Below, one piece after another: positions 29,551 to 39,824 of a stretch of DNA of 41,014 nucleotides (the stretch's first letter is position 1; every line of letters begins with the position of its first letter). Below the pieces are notes generated by a model that saw nothing but the letters and a program-made list of their open reading frames with translations, did not search any database and was not told the DNA's origin. The translations under genes were made by a program, and so were the position numbers. Source of the DNA: JAJPIG01 sp035504735 (GTDB taxonomy: Bacteria > Desulfobacterota > Binatia > Binatales > Binataceae); assembly GCA_035504735.1 (NCBI GenBank), contig DATJRJ010000071.1, positions 1 through 41,014 of the forward strand. Reading direction: 5' to 3'.

Positions 29551-29891
29551 GCGCGCAGCATCAACTCGGTCAGATCGAGCGTGAACATCTGGCCGTCGGT
29601 TAGTACCATCGCCTTCGGCGAGCGCCGGATCTGGAGCTTCGCTACGTCGATATCGCGCGGCAGCAGGTAGACCACGTCGCCCGCGGACAGCGAAAGCACG
29701 CGCACGCGCTCCTCGCTATGCCGCTCGGTTCCTGCGATTTCGTAAGGGCTGACGTGGAAAGAATAGCCGCGCGCCCGCACGACTCCGTCGTCATACTCCT
29801 CGACGAACGCAACAAAAATACGCGTGTTGTCATCGCGAAATAGCTTGCGGTCGACCAACACGATCCGATCCCCGTCACGAATCGCCGGCAT
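29547..29891 (-). CDS. Small conserved-looking protein of unknown function
   Basis: A 114-residue protein, MPAIRDGDRIVLVDRKLFR onward. ATG 29891 is chosen because GAGGAGGG stands seven bases upstream; the longer frame to 30056 is not supported. The sequence is rich in short beta-strand-like stretches (TRIFVAFVEEYDDGVVRARGY, RVRVLSLSAGDVVYLLP, KAMVLTDGQMFTLDL) with no signal peptide or membrane segment. It looks like a small soluble beta protein, but I recognise no family. It is divergent from the NIPSNAP gene across 180 bp. Confidence 0.8.
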   Translation of the reverse strand: MPAIRDGDRIVLVDRKLFRDDNTRIFVAFVEEYDDGVVRARGYSFHVSPYEIAGTERHSEERVRVLSLSAGDVVYLLPRDIDVAKLQIRRSPKAMVLTDGQMFTLDLTELMLRA

Positions 29892-30071
29892 CCGACAACC
29901 CTCCTCTTGCGGGTATCCGCCCTCGGACGCCATCTTACTCGACGCGCATCGTCGAGACGATGGGGTCTGTCGAGCAGGCGCCGGCGGCGCCATCCGCTCC
30001 CAATCGGCGACAATATCTGTTATTCCGAGCAACAGGACCGGGGAGAAAAGGGTCACAGCAGGAGCTATACG

Positions 30072-30686
30072 ATGATCGTCGAAATGCGAACTTATCAGTT
30101 GAAACCTCGCGGCGTTCCGGCCGTCGAAGAACGGATCGGCAATGCGCTGGCATCACGCACCAAGTACTCGAAGCTGGGCGGCTTCTGGCATACCGAGGTC
30201 GGCACCCTTAATTCGGTGATTCACCTGTGGCCTTATGAGAGCTTCGCCCATCGCGAGCAGGTCCGTGCCGAACTGGCCAAGGAAAAAAACTGGCCGCCGG
30301 ACATTCGCGAGTTCATCGTCGAGATGAAGGTGGACTTCCTCACCCCGGCGCCCTTTTCCCCGGCCATCGAGCCGCGGGCACTCGGCAGCCTCTACGAAAT
30401 CCGCAGCTACACCTATCAGAACGGCACGATCCCGACCGTGATGAGCCGCTGGGCCGAGAAAATTGAGGCGCGTACCAAGCTCTCGCCGCTCGCCGGATGC
30501 TTCTACAGCGAGACCGGGGTCCTAAGCCGCTGGGTTCATATCTGGGCGTACAAGGACTTTGCCGAGCGCGAACAGGTGCGCGCGGAAGCGGTTAAACGGG
30601 GCATCTGGCCGCCGGGCACGGCCGACCTCCTGATCAAGCAGGAGAATCTCTTCGCGACTCCTGCCTCGTTCTCGCCGCTGCACTAG
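30072..30686 (+). CDS. NIPSNAP-family protein with two ferredoxin-like repeats
   Basis: A 204-residue protein from ATG 30072 behind GGAG seven bases upstream. It has two about 100-residue NIPSNAP units. The first is VEMRTYQLKPRGVPAVEERI with VIHLWPYESFAHREQVRAEL. The second is YEIRSYTYQNGTIPTVMSRW with VHIWAYKDFAEREQVRAEA. Each unit is a dimeric alpha/beta-barrel-type fold, so one chain could form a complete two-unit barrel. The bacterial function is not settled; such genes often sit near aromatic and fatty-acid catabolism genes. A crotonase gene follows after 19 bp, so they are probably co-transcribed. Confidence 0.92.
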   Translation: MIVEMRTYQLKPRGVPAVEERIGNALASRTKYSKLGGFWHTEVGTLNSVIHLWPYESFAHREQVRAELAKEKNWPPDIREFIVEMKVDFLTPAPFSPAIEPRALGSLYEIRSYTYQNGTIPTVMSRWAEKIEARTKLSPLAGCFYSETGVLSRWVHIWAYKDFAEREQVRAEAVKRGIWPPGTADLLIKQENLFATPASFSPLH

Positions 30687-30705
30687 CCGAACAACTCGCG
30701 CTGGC

Positions 30706-31485
30706 GTGACCAACGAGCCCGAAATTCTCTTCGAGCGGCAGGGACCGCTCGGCATCGTAACCCTCAACCGGCCGGCGGCGCTCAACGCGTTGACGTGGGC
30801 GATGTACGATGGGCTCATCGACGCGTGTGCGCGCGCCGAAGCTGACGACGAGTTGCGCGTGTTGATCCTGCGCGGCGGCCCCAAGGCGTTCGCCGCCGGC
30901 ACCGACATCTCGCAATTCGAGGGCTTCCGCGGCGCTGAAGACGGGCTGGCCTACGAACGGCGCCTCGAGACCGCAGTGGGACAGCTCGAAGCCGTCAGCA
31001 AGCCGACCATCGCCGCGATCGAGGGCTACGCGGTCGGCGCAGGCGCGGCCCTCGCGCTGGTGTGCGACCTGCGGTACGGCGGCGCGGGCAGCAGGATCGG
31101 CGTGCCGATCGCGCGCACGCTCGGCAATTGCCTGTCGATCGCGAATCACGCCCGGCTGGTCGATCTGATCGGACCGGGCCGCACCAAGGAGCTCCTCTTC
31201 CGGGCCAAACTGGTCGAGGCTGACGACGCCCGCGCAGTGGGGCTGCTCAACGAAGTGGTGGCCGAGGGGCAGGCGTTCGCGCGCGCCCGACAGGTAGCGT
31301 TGGAAATCGCCACCCACGCGCCGATCACGCTGCAGGTGGCCAAGGAAGCGCTGCGGCGGCTGATGGCGCGGCGTCGCGAGATCGAGGGCGACGATCTGAT
31401 CGCATGCGCATACGCCAGCGAAGATTTCCGGGAAGGCGTCAGCGCCTTCATCGCGCACCGCAAGCCGATCTTCAAGGGACGCTGA
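30706..31485 (+). CDS. Crotonase (enoyl-CoA hydratase/isomerase) family protein
   Basis: A 259-residue protein from GTG 30706. It has the crotonase fold with the CoA-binding oxyanion elements FAAGTDISQF (about 62-71) and EGYAVGAGAALALVCDLRY (106-124). In true enoyl-CoA hydratases two glutamates act, in GGxCEL and in GxPE. Here the aligned positions are Ala 115 (GAGAAL) and Ile 135 (GVPI), so classical hydration is unlikely. The GVPIARTLGNCLS segment is seen in other family members as I recall. Possible roles are isomerase, hydrolase or lyase on an acyl-CoA. It follows the NIPSNAP gene and ends 9 bp from the convergent M24 gene. Confidence 0.88.
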   Translation: MTNEPEILFERQGPLGIVTLNRPAALNALTWAMYDGLIDACARAEADDELRVLILRGGPKAFAAGTDISQFEGFRGAEDGLAYERRLETAVGQLEAVSKPTIAAIEGYAVGAGAALALVCDLRYGGAGSRIGVPIARTLGNCLSIANHARLVDLIGPGRTKELLFRAKLVEADDARAVGLLNEVVAEGQAFARARQVALEIATHAPITLQVAKEALRRLMARRREIEGDDLIACAYASEDFREGVSAFIAHRKPIFKGR

Positions 31486-31494
31486 AGATCGAAC

Positions 31495-32667
31495 TCAGGC
31501 TCCGCAGACCGGAAACTTGAAAGGATAGTTGTGCAGTGCCTCGCCACCCGCGGGCCTGACGATCACCGCTGCGCCTAACTGCAACCCGGCCCGATGATCG
31601 CGCGTGACCGGATTTGGCTGGATAACGTGGACCATGTTTTCCCTGAGCCGCCAGGGCTCGAGCTGATGCCATGCGGAACGCGTGCCGAGCTCCGGAAATT
31701 TTCCACGCTCGCCATGGAAGACGCTGTCGTAGGTGGTGAAACCGCGCTCCTCGATAATCGCGGTGGCTGCCACGATCTCTTCGCTCGTCGTACCCGGCTT
31801 GCAGATGCGGCGCACCGACTCGTAGCACTCGTAGGCCGCATCGAAGAGCTGCCGGTAAAGCGGCGTAGGCTCCTCAACGATCGCGAACGGCCGATGAATT
31901 TGTGTTGCGTAGCCCCAGTAGCTGACCGTGATCTCGGTTATCACCACGCTGCCTCGCGTGATCGTGCGCGGCGTTGGGCGCTGCCATGGCACACAGCGAT
32001 CGGGTTCGATCATGCTGGTGCTCGCGATGAAGTGGATACCCGGATCGCTCTCGTGACGCTCGAACGCGCCCACCACGATCGATCTAATGTCGAACTCCGA
32101 AAGGCCCGGCCTGAGCTCACGTTCCAGAGCCTCGCAGGTCAGATCGGTAAGGTAGCCGCTGCGCCGCACGAACGGCATCTCCGCTTCGCTCTTGACCCAG
32201 CGGATCGCGGTAAATGGCGCGCCGAAGTCGGACAGGCTGGCCTCGGGGAGTCGGCGTTGCAGATCGATAAAGTCATTGTGGGAGACCCAGTTCAGGCTGA
32301 CGACGCCGATGCGCCGATTGGCGAGACCGCGTTCGCGCAAATGATCGGCGACAGTCTCGGTGGCCGGCGAGCGATAAGCGCGGATATCGTCGATAATCGC
32401 CTGGGCGCGCGCGCAAAAGATGTGATTGTAGAAATGCAGGAACACTGCCGGCTCGCCGTGGCGTGGAAAAATCAGCCAGCACGGGCTCAGCGGCACGTAG
32501 TTTATCAGGTAGGAAATTTCGACCGATCCCGGATGCCCGTAGACCAGCATCGCGTCGAGCCCCTCGCGATCCATCGCTTCACGCATCGCGTTATGCCGGC
32601 GCTCGAACTCGGCGGGGGAGAAACGCGGGAAGAGAGCTTTTTCCGTGGTATCCTTTTGAGCCGCCAT
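31495..32667 (-). CDS. M24 'pita-bread' family protein (creatinase/Xaa-Pro peptidase-like) lacking metal ligands
   Basis: About 390 residues from ATG 32667, seven bases after AGGAGG; ATG 32670 is the alternative. The N-terminal creatinase domain (FSPAEFERRHNAMREAMDREGLDAMLVYG) leads to a pita-bread domain. In metallopeptidases the five metal ligands are D, D, H, E, E. Here the matching segments read EIT (Glu 245), TQIHR (Gln 256), FHGERG (His 318), VIQPN (Gln 350) and LGAAV (Gly 365), so at least four are changed. Creatinase is a known metal-free member that hydrolyses a C-N bond, so a metal-independent hydrolase is plausible. It follows the SGNH gene by 22 bp and is probably in the algI operon. 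Confidence 0.88.
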   Translation of the reverse strand: MAAQKDTTEKALFPRFSPAEFERRHNAMREAMDREGLDAMLVYGHPGSVEISYLINYVPLSPCWLIFPRHGEPAVFLHFYNHIFCARAQAIIDDIRAYRSPATETVADHLRERGLANRRIGVVSLNWVSHNDFIDLQRRLPEASLSDFGAPFTAIRWVKSEAEMPFVRRSGYLTDLTCEALERELRPGLSEFDIRSIVVGAFERHESDPGIHFIASTSMIEPDRCVPWQRPTPRTITRGSVVITEITVSYWGYATQIHRPFAIVEEPTPLYRQLFDAAYECYESVRRICKPGTTSEEIVAATAIIEERGFTTYDSVFHGERGKFPELGTRSAWHQLEPWRLRENMVHVIQPNPVTRDHRAGLQLGAAVIVRPAGGEALHNYPFKFPVCGA

Positions 32668-32689
32668 CATCGGGCCTCCTTGTGTGCGA

Positions 32690-33859
32690 TCATGGAAGAA
32701 CCGATGCCTGCTGCCGCGCCCGAGTCCGCGCGCGCTGCTCCGCGAGTGCGCGCACGGCCACCCGGCCGTAGCGCGAGTCTTCCATCGACGCTTCACGCAT
32801 CATCCGATTCTGGGCCACGATCGCATCGTCGATATCGCGCGTGTCCAGGTGAATATCGGCAGCGCGCAGATTTTCACCGATCCCATAACACGCCGGCACC
32901 GGCATCCCGAGCAGGATGCGTAGCAGGCTCTCGCCGATCGGCGTCTTGTGATGCATCACGTCGCTGTAGTAATCGTCGGCCCGCGCCAGCCGGTTGTAAC
33001 CCGAGAAATCGATGACCGGCGCGATCGCTACCAGTCTACGCTTCCAGCGCTCGAACTCATCCCACTGGCCGGCGTGCCGGATCACTTCCAGTTCATACTC
33101 GCTCATCGGCGGCACGAACAGGATAACCATTACGCCACGCCGCTGAGCGGCGGCAATCGTGGCACGAAAGCGGTCCCAGAAGTTCTGCGAGAAATGGTAA
33201 TTCTGGTAGTTCGGCATGTTGACCGAGATCTGTTGGATGATCGCCGCAGCCGGCGTGCTCACCAGGCCGCGGCCGAGTTGCGCTGCGTACTCGCGGCAGA
33301 TCACCTCGGGCGGCCACGGCACTTCGGTCCGCGCCGTATCCGGCAGCCGCGCCCGTCCACGCATCATCCGCTTCAAATCGTTCATCCCGTTGTCCAGCGC
33401 CGCCAGGCTCAAGAGCGCGTCTTCGATCACGGTTCCCGCTCCGCCCTTCACCCGCCGCTCGAACTCCGGATTGTCCGCATCCCAACTACGGTCGAACTGA
33501 AAGAAATCGAGTTCCCACACGATTCGCTTGAGATGCGGATTGGCGAGCGCCGCATCCACGATCGCGCACGACTCGCGCAGGCTCGCCGCCCGGATGCCGC
33601 CATTAACGAAGCCATTGGCGGCCAGGCTGTCGATGCGCATGCCGAACACCACGCGCGAAGTCCCGACCAGCAGGGTCGCGAGGTCGGCGCGGCGCACCAC
33701 AAAGGGTAGCGCCACGTGCTCGTCCTTGGGTTTGCGAAAGATTGGATCGATCAGCGCCGTATTCCACGCGCCGTAGGGATTCAGCAGGTAATTCGCGAGC
33801 GCGCCGCAGAAGACGAGCCCGGCGGCCATCGCGAGCATCAGCACGAGCCGGCGTCTCAT
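32690..33859 (-). CDS. Membrane-anchored SGNH-type acyltransferase partner of the MBOAT protein
   Basis: A 389-residue protein with one N-terminal membrane segment (RRRLVLMLAMAAGLVFCGAL) and an extracytoplasmic domain. It has the SGNH nucleophile motif GTSR (Ser 68) and, near the end, a DVMH pair (Asp 300, His 303), completing a Ser-His-Asp triad. This layout is that of AlgJ/AlgX, DltD and similar proteins that move an acyl group onto a polymer once the MBOAT protein has carried it across the membrane. I cannot assign a named family. It follows algI by 16 bp. The last 40 residues are basic and look unstructured. Confidence 0.82.
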   Translation of the reverse strand: MRRRLVLMLAMAAGLVFCGALANYLLNPYGAWNTALIDPIFRKPKDEHVALPFVVRRADLATLLVGTSRVVFGMRIDSLAANGFVNGGIRAASLRESCAIVDAALANPHLKRIVWELDFFQFDRSWDADNPEFERRVKGGAGTVIEDALLSLAALDNGMNDLKRMMRGRARLPDTARTEVPWPPEVICREYAAQLGRGLVSTPAAAIIQQISVNMPNYQNYHFSQNFWDRFRATIAAAQRRGVMVILFVPPMSEYELEVIRHAGQWDEFERWKRRLVAIAPVIDFSGYNRLARADDYYSDVMHHKTPIGESLLRILLGMPVPACYGIGENLRAADIHLDTRDIDDAIVAQNRMMREASMEDSRYGRVAVRALAEQRARTRARQQASVLP

Positions 33860-33875
33860 CGCCCTGCCCGCTCGC

Positions 33876-35294
33876 TCAAAACTGGAAGTAGATGAAGGGC
33901 GGCGGATTGGCCATCGTCATCGTGGCCGCGGCCATCAGAATCGCGAACACTGCGGCGTAGATATAATCGCTGCGCCACTGGTAGTTCATGATCGCCTGGC
34001 GATTAGGGCAGAACAGCACGATCCCAAGCGCGATCGCGATCCGCACGAACTCGTGAAACCCGATCGAATACTTGTGTATCAGGTCGGGGCCGCTCGCGAG
34101 CCCGGCCATCCCGCGCAGCAGGAACGCCGCCTCGCGGAAGGTCTGGGCGCGGAAGAAGACCCACGCGACGGTGACGAAGACGAAGGTAATTACCCAGGCC
34201 GCGGCGTCCGGAACTTGCCACACCGCCTTGCGCCGCGCGTGATTGAGCGAGAGCCCCAAGCCGTGCAGCGTGCCCCAGATCACGAAGGTCCAGTTCGCGC
34301 CATGCCACAATCCGCCAAATACCATCGTGATCATCAGGTTCAAATAGTGCCGCAGCGTGCCGCGGCGATTACCGCCCAGCGGGATGTAAAGATAATCGCG
34401 CAGAAAGAACGACAGCGTCATATGCCACGTGCGCCAGAACTGGACCAGGTCGCGCGATTTGTAGGGCGAATCGAAGTTTTCGGGAAACCGCACCCCGAAC
34501 ATCCGCGCCAGGCCGATCGCCATGTCCGTGTAGCCGGAGAAATCGAAATAGATCTGTAACGCGAAGCCTAACGCCGCGCCCCATGCGTCGCCGAACGAGA
34601 CCGGGCCCGGATGGCCGAAGATTGGATCGACGATATCGCGGAAGGCGTCCGCGATTATCACTTTCTTGAACAGGCCGATGGCGAAGATCATCAGGCCGTC
34701 GCTCAGGTTCGCCGCGGTCAGCGCGAAGCGCGTATCGCGATTGAACTGCGGATAGATCTCCTTGTAGCGCACGATCGGCCCGGCGATCAGATGCGGGAAG
34801 AAGGCGATGAACATGCAGTAGCTGACGAAATCGCCGGTGCCGGGCTCGCCGTTGTAGGCCGCCGACAGGTAAGTGATCTGCTCGAAGGTGAAGAATGAAA
34901 CCGCCAACGGCAGTACCAACGGCGGCAGGCTCCAATGCGTGCCGAACACCATACCCGCGCTGCTCACCGCGAAGTTGCGGTACTTGAAGTAGCCGAGCAA
35001 CGCCAGGTTGACCGCCACGCCGATTCCGAGCAGCACGCGCGAGGCCCTCGCCCTGCTTCCCGCCGCGTCATCCGCGCTCCGGAAGGCCAGAACCAGCGAC
35101 CACAGATAGTTGAAGCCGACCGAGAACCCGAACAGGAACAGGTAGTGCCAGTTCCACCATCCGTAAAAAAAGAGCGAGGCCAGGATGGTGAACGCAGCCG
35201 TAGCGCGGATCTGCCCCGATCGCGCGAGCAATCCGAACACGATCAGTACGACCGGCAGAAAGCCGAAAGTGAACTCGTAGGAATTGAACAGCAC
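33876..35294 (-). CDS. MBOAT membrane O-acyltransferase, AlgI type
   Basis: A 472-residue polytopic protein from GTG 35294, giving the standard N-terminus MLFNSYEF; the longer frame has no homology and no ribosome-binding site is clear. About ten to twelve membrane segments. The AlgI/DltB signature is complete: QIYFDFSGYTDMAIGLARMFG, FWRTWHMTLSFFLRDYLYIP (His 291) and MVFGGLWHGANW with the invariant His 331. AlgI-type enzymes pass acetyl or other acyl groups from the cytoplasm to an extracytoplasmic acceptor such as alginate, cellulose or peptidoglycan. No alginate or cellulose synthase is visible here, so the acceptor is unknown. First gene of the MBOAT-SGNH-M24 operon. Confidence 0.93.
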   Translation of the reverse strand: MLFNSYEFTFGFLPVVLIVFGLLARSGQIRATAAFTILASLFFYGWWNWHYLFLFGFSVGFNYLWSLVLAFRSADDAAGSRARASRVLLGIGVAVNLALLGYFKYRNFAVSSAGMVFGTHWSLPPLVLPLAVSFFTFEQITYLSAAYNGEPGTGDFVSYCMFIAFFPHLIAGPIVRYKEIYPQFNRDTRFALTAANLSDGLMIFAIGLFKKVIIADAFRDIVDPIFGHPGPVSFGDAWGAALGFALQIYFDFSGYTDMAIGLARMFGVRFPENFDSPYKSRDLVQFWRTWHMTLSFFLRDYLYIPLGGNRRGTLRHYLNLMITMVFGGLWHGANWTFVIWGTLHGLGLSLNHARRKAVWQVPDAAAWVITFVFVTVAWVFFRAQTFREAAFLLRGMAGLASGPDLIHKYSIGFHEFVRIAIALGIVLFCPNRQAIMNYQWRSDYIYAAVFAILMAAATMTMANPPPFIYFQF

Positions 35295-35359
35295 GGCGAT
35301 TCGATCGGGACGCCCGGCGCTTCTCCGCTGGCCCCATATGCTGCCCTGCGCATGACCGT

Positions 35360-35429
35360 CGCGCAACCGGCGGCCTGAAGATCAGGCCGCCGGTTGCGCG
35401 CCCCAACACGATTCGCAACCGGCGGCCTG
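35360..35429. repeat. REP-like palindromic element, three copies of one 16-bp core
   Basis: CGCAACCGGCGGCCTG occurs forward at 35362-35377, reversed at 35383-35398 and forward again at 35414-35429. The first two form a perfect 19-bp stem (35360-35378 with 35382-35400) around the 3-nt loop AGA. There is no T-run. It lies between the protease gene and algI, both on the minus strand. Confidence 0.9.
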
Positions 35430-35519
35430 CCTTTCGATAGAGTCGCACCAGCCCGAAGATGCTGGGCTCAGCCCTGTCACCCCGGCTACTTGGTTACGCC
35501 CGGCTAAACCGGCTTTGAC

Positions 35520-37037
35520 TCAATTCGGTTGAAAGCCTACCTGACCGCATTGCGCGTCGAACATGTAATTGTAAGCGATCAACGGCCGGCGTCCGGTATT
35601 GATGAAAACCCCGGGGACGAGATTCACCCAGTTGATTTCTTCCGGCGCTGGTCCGGTCGCGTCATCCGGCTCGAACTGAAACTCGTATGACATGGACGGG
35701 TTCTTAATGGTCCCCGTCAGGATATTTACGTAGGTTCCCGTCGGCACGGTACTATCGCTAACCGCATCCTTGGGCCGCCGCGCGGGTTTCAAATTGAGAT
35801 ACATATGGTCGATTCCGACGTCGAGCAGCAGGCCGCCGCAGTAACTCTGCTTATTGATATCCGGAAATCCGAAACACCCCGGCATCTGGATCCAATCGCC
35901 CGGCGATGCGGTATTGGGTTTCAGCTTGGTGAACTTATAGCCGGTGCTCGAACTCAGCCCCAGCGTGACATTGGTCGAAGTCAGAATGTAGCCCGGCGTG
36001 ATATCGGTTCCATTGTTAGCGTCAGTGACCTCAAGAAAGGCGTTGTCGGCAGGCGAATCGAAATAATCTCCATCGGTCGTGTTATTGCGATCGAAACCCA
36101 CCCCCAGATAGTGAATCTGCGGATTGGTGGTCGGCGTTGGATACGAGCAATCTGCCGCATTGGGCGCGCAATATGCGTAGTTCACCGCCAGCACCTTGAT
36201 CGGATTGGTCTGCACGTAGATGGGTGTGCCGTCATTCACCGATATCAGCAAGTTCACCCGCGCAAGATAATAGTTGCCGGTAAAGATGTTGCCGCTGCTG
36301 TCGTAATACTTCTTACCCGGACCGGCCGGCCCGATCGCGTCGGGGCCGAGGTCGGAGACTGGAACGATAACGCCCAGCGAGCCGGTATCGATCGTGTATG
36401 GAATGAAGGCCGATGCGTTAGGAGAGTTAACGCCGACGGCCGCATTTACCTGCAGGCCGCCGGTCATGTTATTGGCGGCGCAATCCGTCGGATCGGTCGC
36501 CCCGCCACAGATGGTGGGAATCGTGAAGCTTTGCGCCGCATAGCTGCATGCCGGCCGGTTTTTGGGCAAAAACTGCATCACCCCGATCGACTGCGCGCCG
36601 TAGTCATTTCCGATCCATGCCTCGAGCGTCACTGGATTAGTGAAGTAGCCGCCGCTGTAGGTGAACGTCACCGGACCGGCAGAGGTTATCGTCATCTCGG
36701 GAGTCGTTATCAGACCGTCGGCCGCGCCGAACAGGGCGAGGTTAAGCGGGTTAGCGGCGCTCGGCGTGATCACTTCACCTTGGGCGTCGTAGGCGGTCAT
36801 CGTCACCTTGATCGTCGTCGTCTTCGTCGTTACGCCTTGTGAGCCGGGATTATTCAGCTTGATTACCGCGGGGGAAAATGAAATCGAACTGAGATTCGAT
36901 GAACCGTCGGCAGCACTTTCCGCGGCGCGCGTCCCGCCGGCAAAACCAATCGCTACGATGGCGAACAGAAAAGCCAAACCTGAAGAAATCCAGCGGATTC
37001 GACTGCCCCACCTGCCCGACGGCATCCCACACCACAT
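35520..37037 (-). CDS. Secreted aspartic-protease-like protein (DTG family)
   Basis: A 505-residue protein from ATG 37037, six bases after AGGAGG. A signal peptide covers about 1-39 (hydrophobic core, then GGTRAAES). Residues about 50-150 look like a bacterial Ig-like or adhesive beta domain (KVTMTAYDAQGEVITP, FTYSGGYF). The second part begins with IPYTIDTGSLGVIVP, a pepsin-type active-site motif with DTG at 217-219. KYYDSSGNIFTGNYYLARV, resembling the flap region, follows. A second, altered site LLLDVGIDHMYL has DVG at 406-408. Several cysteines point to disulphides. If both aspartates work it is a two-domain aspartic protease; with DVG it may be weak or a binding protein. Confidence 0.75.
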   Translation of the reverse strand: MWCGMPSGRWGSRIRWISSGLAFLFAIVAIGFAGGTRAAESAADGSSNLSSISFSPAVIKLNNPGSQGVTTKTTTIKVTMTAYDAQGEVITPSAANPLNLALFGAADGLITTPEMTITSAGPVTFTYSGGYFTNPVTLEAWIGNDYGAQSIGVMQFLPKNRPACSYAAQSFTIPTICGGATDPTDCAANNMTGGLQVNAAVGVNSPNASAFIPYTIDTGSLGVIVPVSDLGPDAIGPAGPGKKYYDSSGNIFTGNYYLARVNLLISVNDGTPIYVQTNPIKVLAVNYAYCAPNAADCSYPTPTTNPQIHYLGVGFDRNNTTDGDYFDSPADNAFLEVTDANNGTDITPGYILTSTNVTLGLSSSTGYKFTKLKPNTASPGDWIQMPGCFGFPDINKQSYCGGLLLDVGIDHMYLNLKPARRPKDAVSDSTVPTGTYVNILTGTIKNPSMSYEFQFEPDDATGPAPEEINWVNLVPGVFINTGRRPLIAYNYMFDAQCGQVGFQPN

Positions 37038-37395
37038 GCCACACCTCCTGCCATCAAATTCCCATCCCGCCACGCCTCATCTCCAGATCCCGGCACGGCC
37101 GCATACCGTGCGTCACATGTGAGTAGATGACATAGCTTGCCATAAGATGCTAGGTGGTGCGGCGCTGAACTGTTCTTGACGCCCCGCCCTCCAAGGGAGA
37201 GGCTGCGCGAAGCGGCGGGCACGGACCCTTGTGACAGCGCGAATGCCTGATTCGCAGCGTCTACAGTTTCTGCGACTACGAGCAAACTCGGAGCAGGCGT
37301 AGTTGGGTGCAGCAATCGGTCCCGCTCCGGCACCTGCTTCCGCCTCGCGCTCCGCGCCGGTATCATTTGAAGATTAAGATGCGCAAGAAATTCCC
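37038..37395. other. Divergent intergenic region between the protease and ABC-F genes
   Basis: About 360 bp without a gene. A hairpin GCACGG/CCGTGC (37093-37098 with 37106-37111) and the 10-bp palindrome TCACATGTGA (37113-37122) lie about 60-85 bp upstream of the protease start, where a promoter or operator would be expected. No clear promoter for the ABC-F gene is visible. Confidence 0.45.
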
Positions 37396-39354
<1,959 letters not shown>

Positions 39355-39362
39355 CGCGCCGC

Positions 39363-39824
39363 CTACAATCCGGCCAGCGCCTTTTTCACCAGCTCGCTGG
39401 CGAGCTTACCGTCGAGCCGGGCGCCGAATCGATCGCGCAGCACCTTCATGATCGGTCCGATCTGATTGACGCCGGAATTTATCGCTTCGGCGATCGCCGC
39501 GCTTACTTCATCGGGACCGATCGCGGTGGGAAGATAACCGTCGAGGATCTTCACCTCGGCCTCGTTCTGCTCGATCAGATCGCTTCGCGCCGCCTGGCGC
39601 GCGAACTCCAGCGCCTCGTTGCGCCGCGCGCGCTCGCGCTTGATGATCTGGATAACCTCGGCTTCGGTGGCTTCATGCAGGACATCCTTTTCGAGCCGCG
39701 TAATCTCGGCCAGTATGCCCCTGAGCGTCAGCACCCGCAGCCGCTCACCCGATTTCATCGCGGTCTTCAAATCTTCCTGCAGTTTCTGTTTCAACGCGAC
39801 GGACTCCTTCTCAATCTGATGCAT
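39363..39824 (-). CDS. GatB/YqeY domain-containing protein
   Basis: A 153-residue protein, MHQIEKESVALKQKLQED, from ATG 39824, overlapping the end of the TonB-family gene by 14 bp. YqeY signatures seen are LKTAMKSGERLRVLTLRGILAEI, YLPTAIGPDEVSAAI and IGPIMKVLRDRFGARLDGKLASELVK. The fold matches the tail domain of GatB that binds tRNA in the amidotransferase. Stand-alone YqeY proteins are widespread, with the function not fully known. It is convergent with the ABC-F gene, 8 bp apart. Confidence 0.93.
   Translation of the reverse strand: MHQIEKESVALKQKLQEDLKTAMKSGERLRVLTLRGILAEITRLEKDVLHEATEAEVIQIIKRERARRNEALEFARQAARSDLIEQNEAEVKILDGYLPTAIGPDEVSAAIAEAINSGVNQIGPIMKVLRDRFGARLDGKLASELVKKALAGL

Noticed and set aside
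31594..33015. Plus-strand frame of 473 codons opposite the M24 and SGNH genes
   Set aside because: Crosses the junction of two real minus-strand genes and has no domain.
35440..35519. Repeated CCGGCT blocks after the protease gene as a terminator
   Set aside because: The repeats are direct rather than inverted and no T-run follows on the minus strand.
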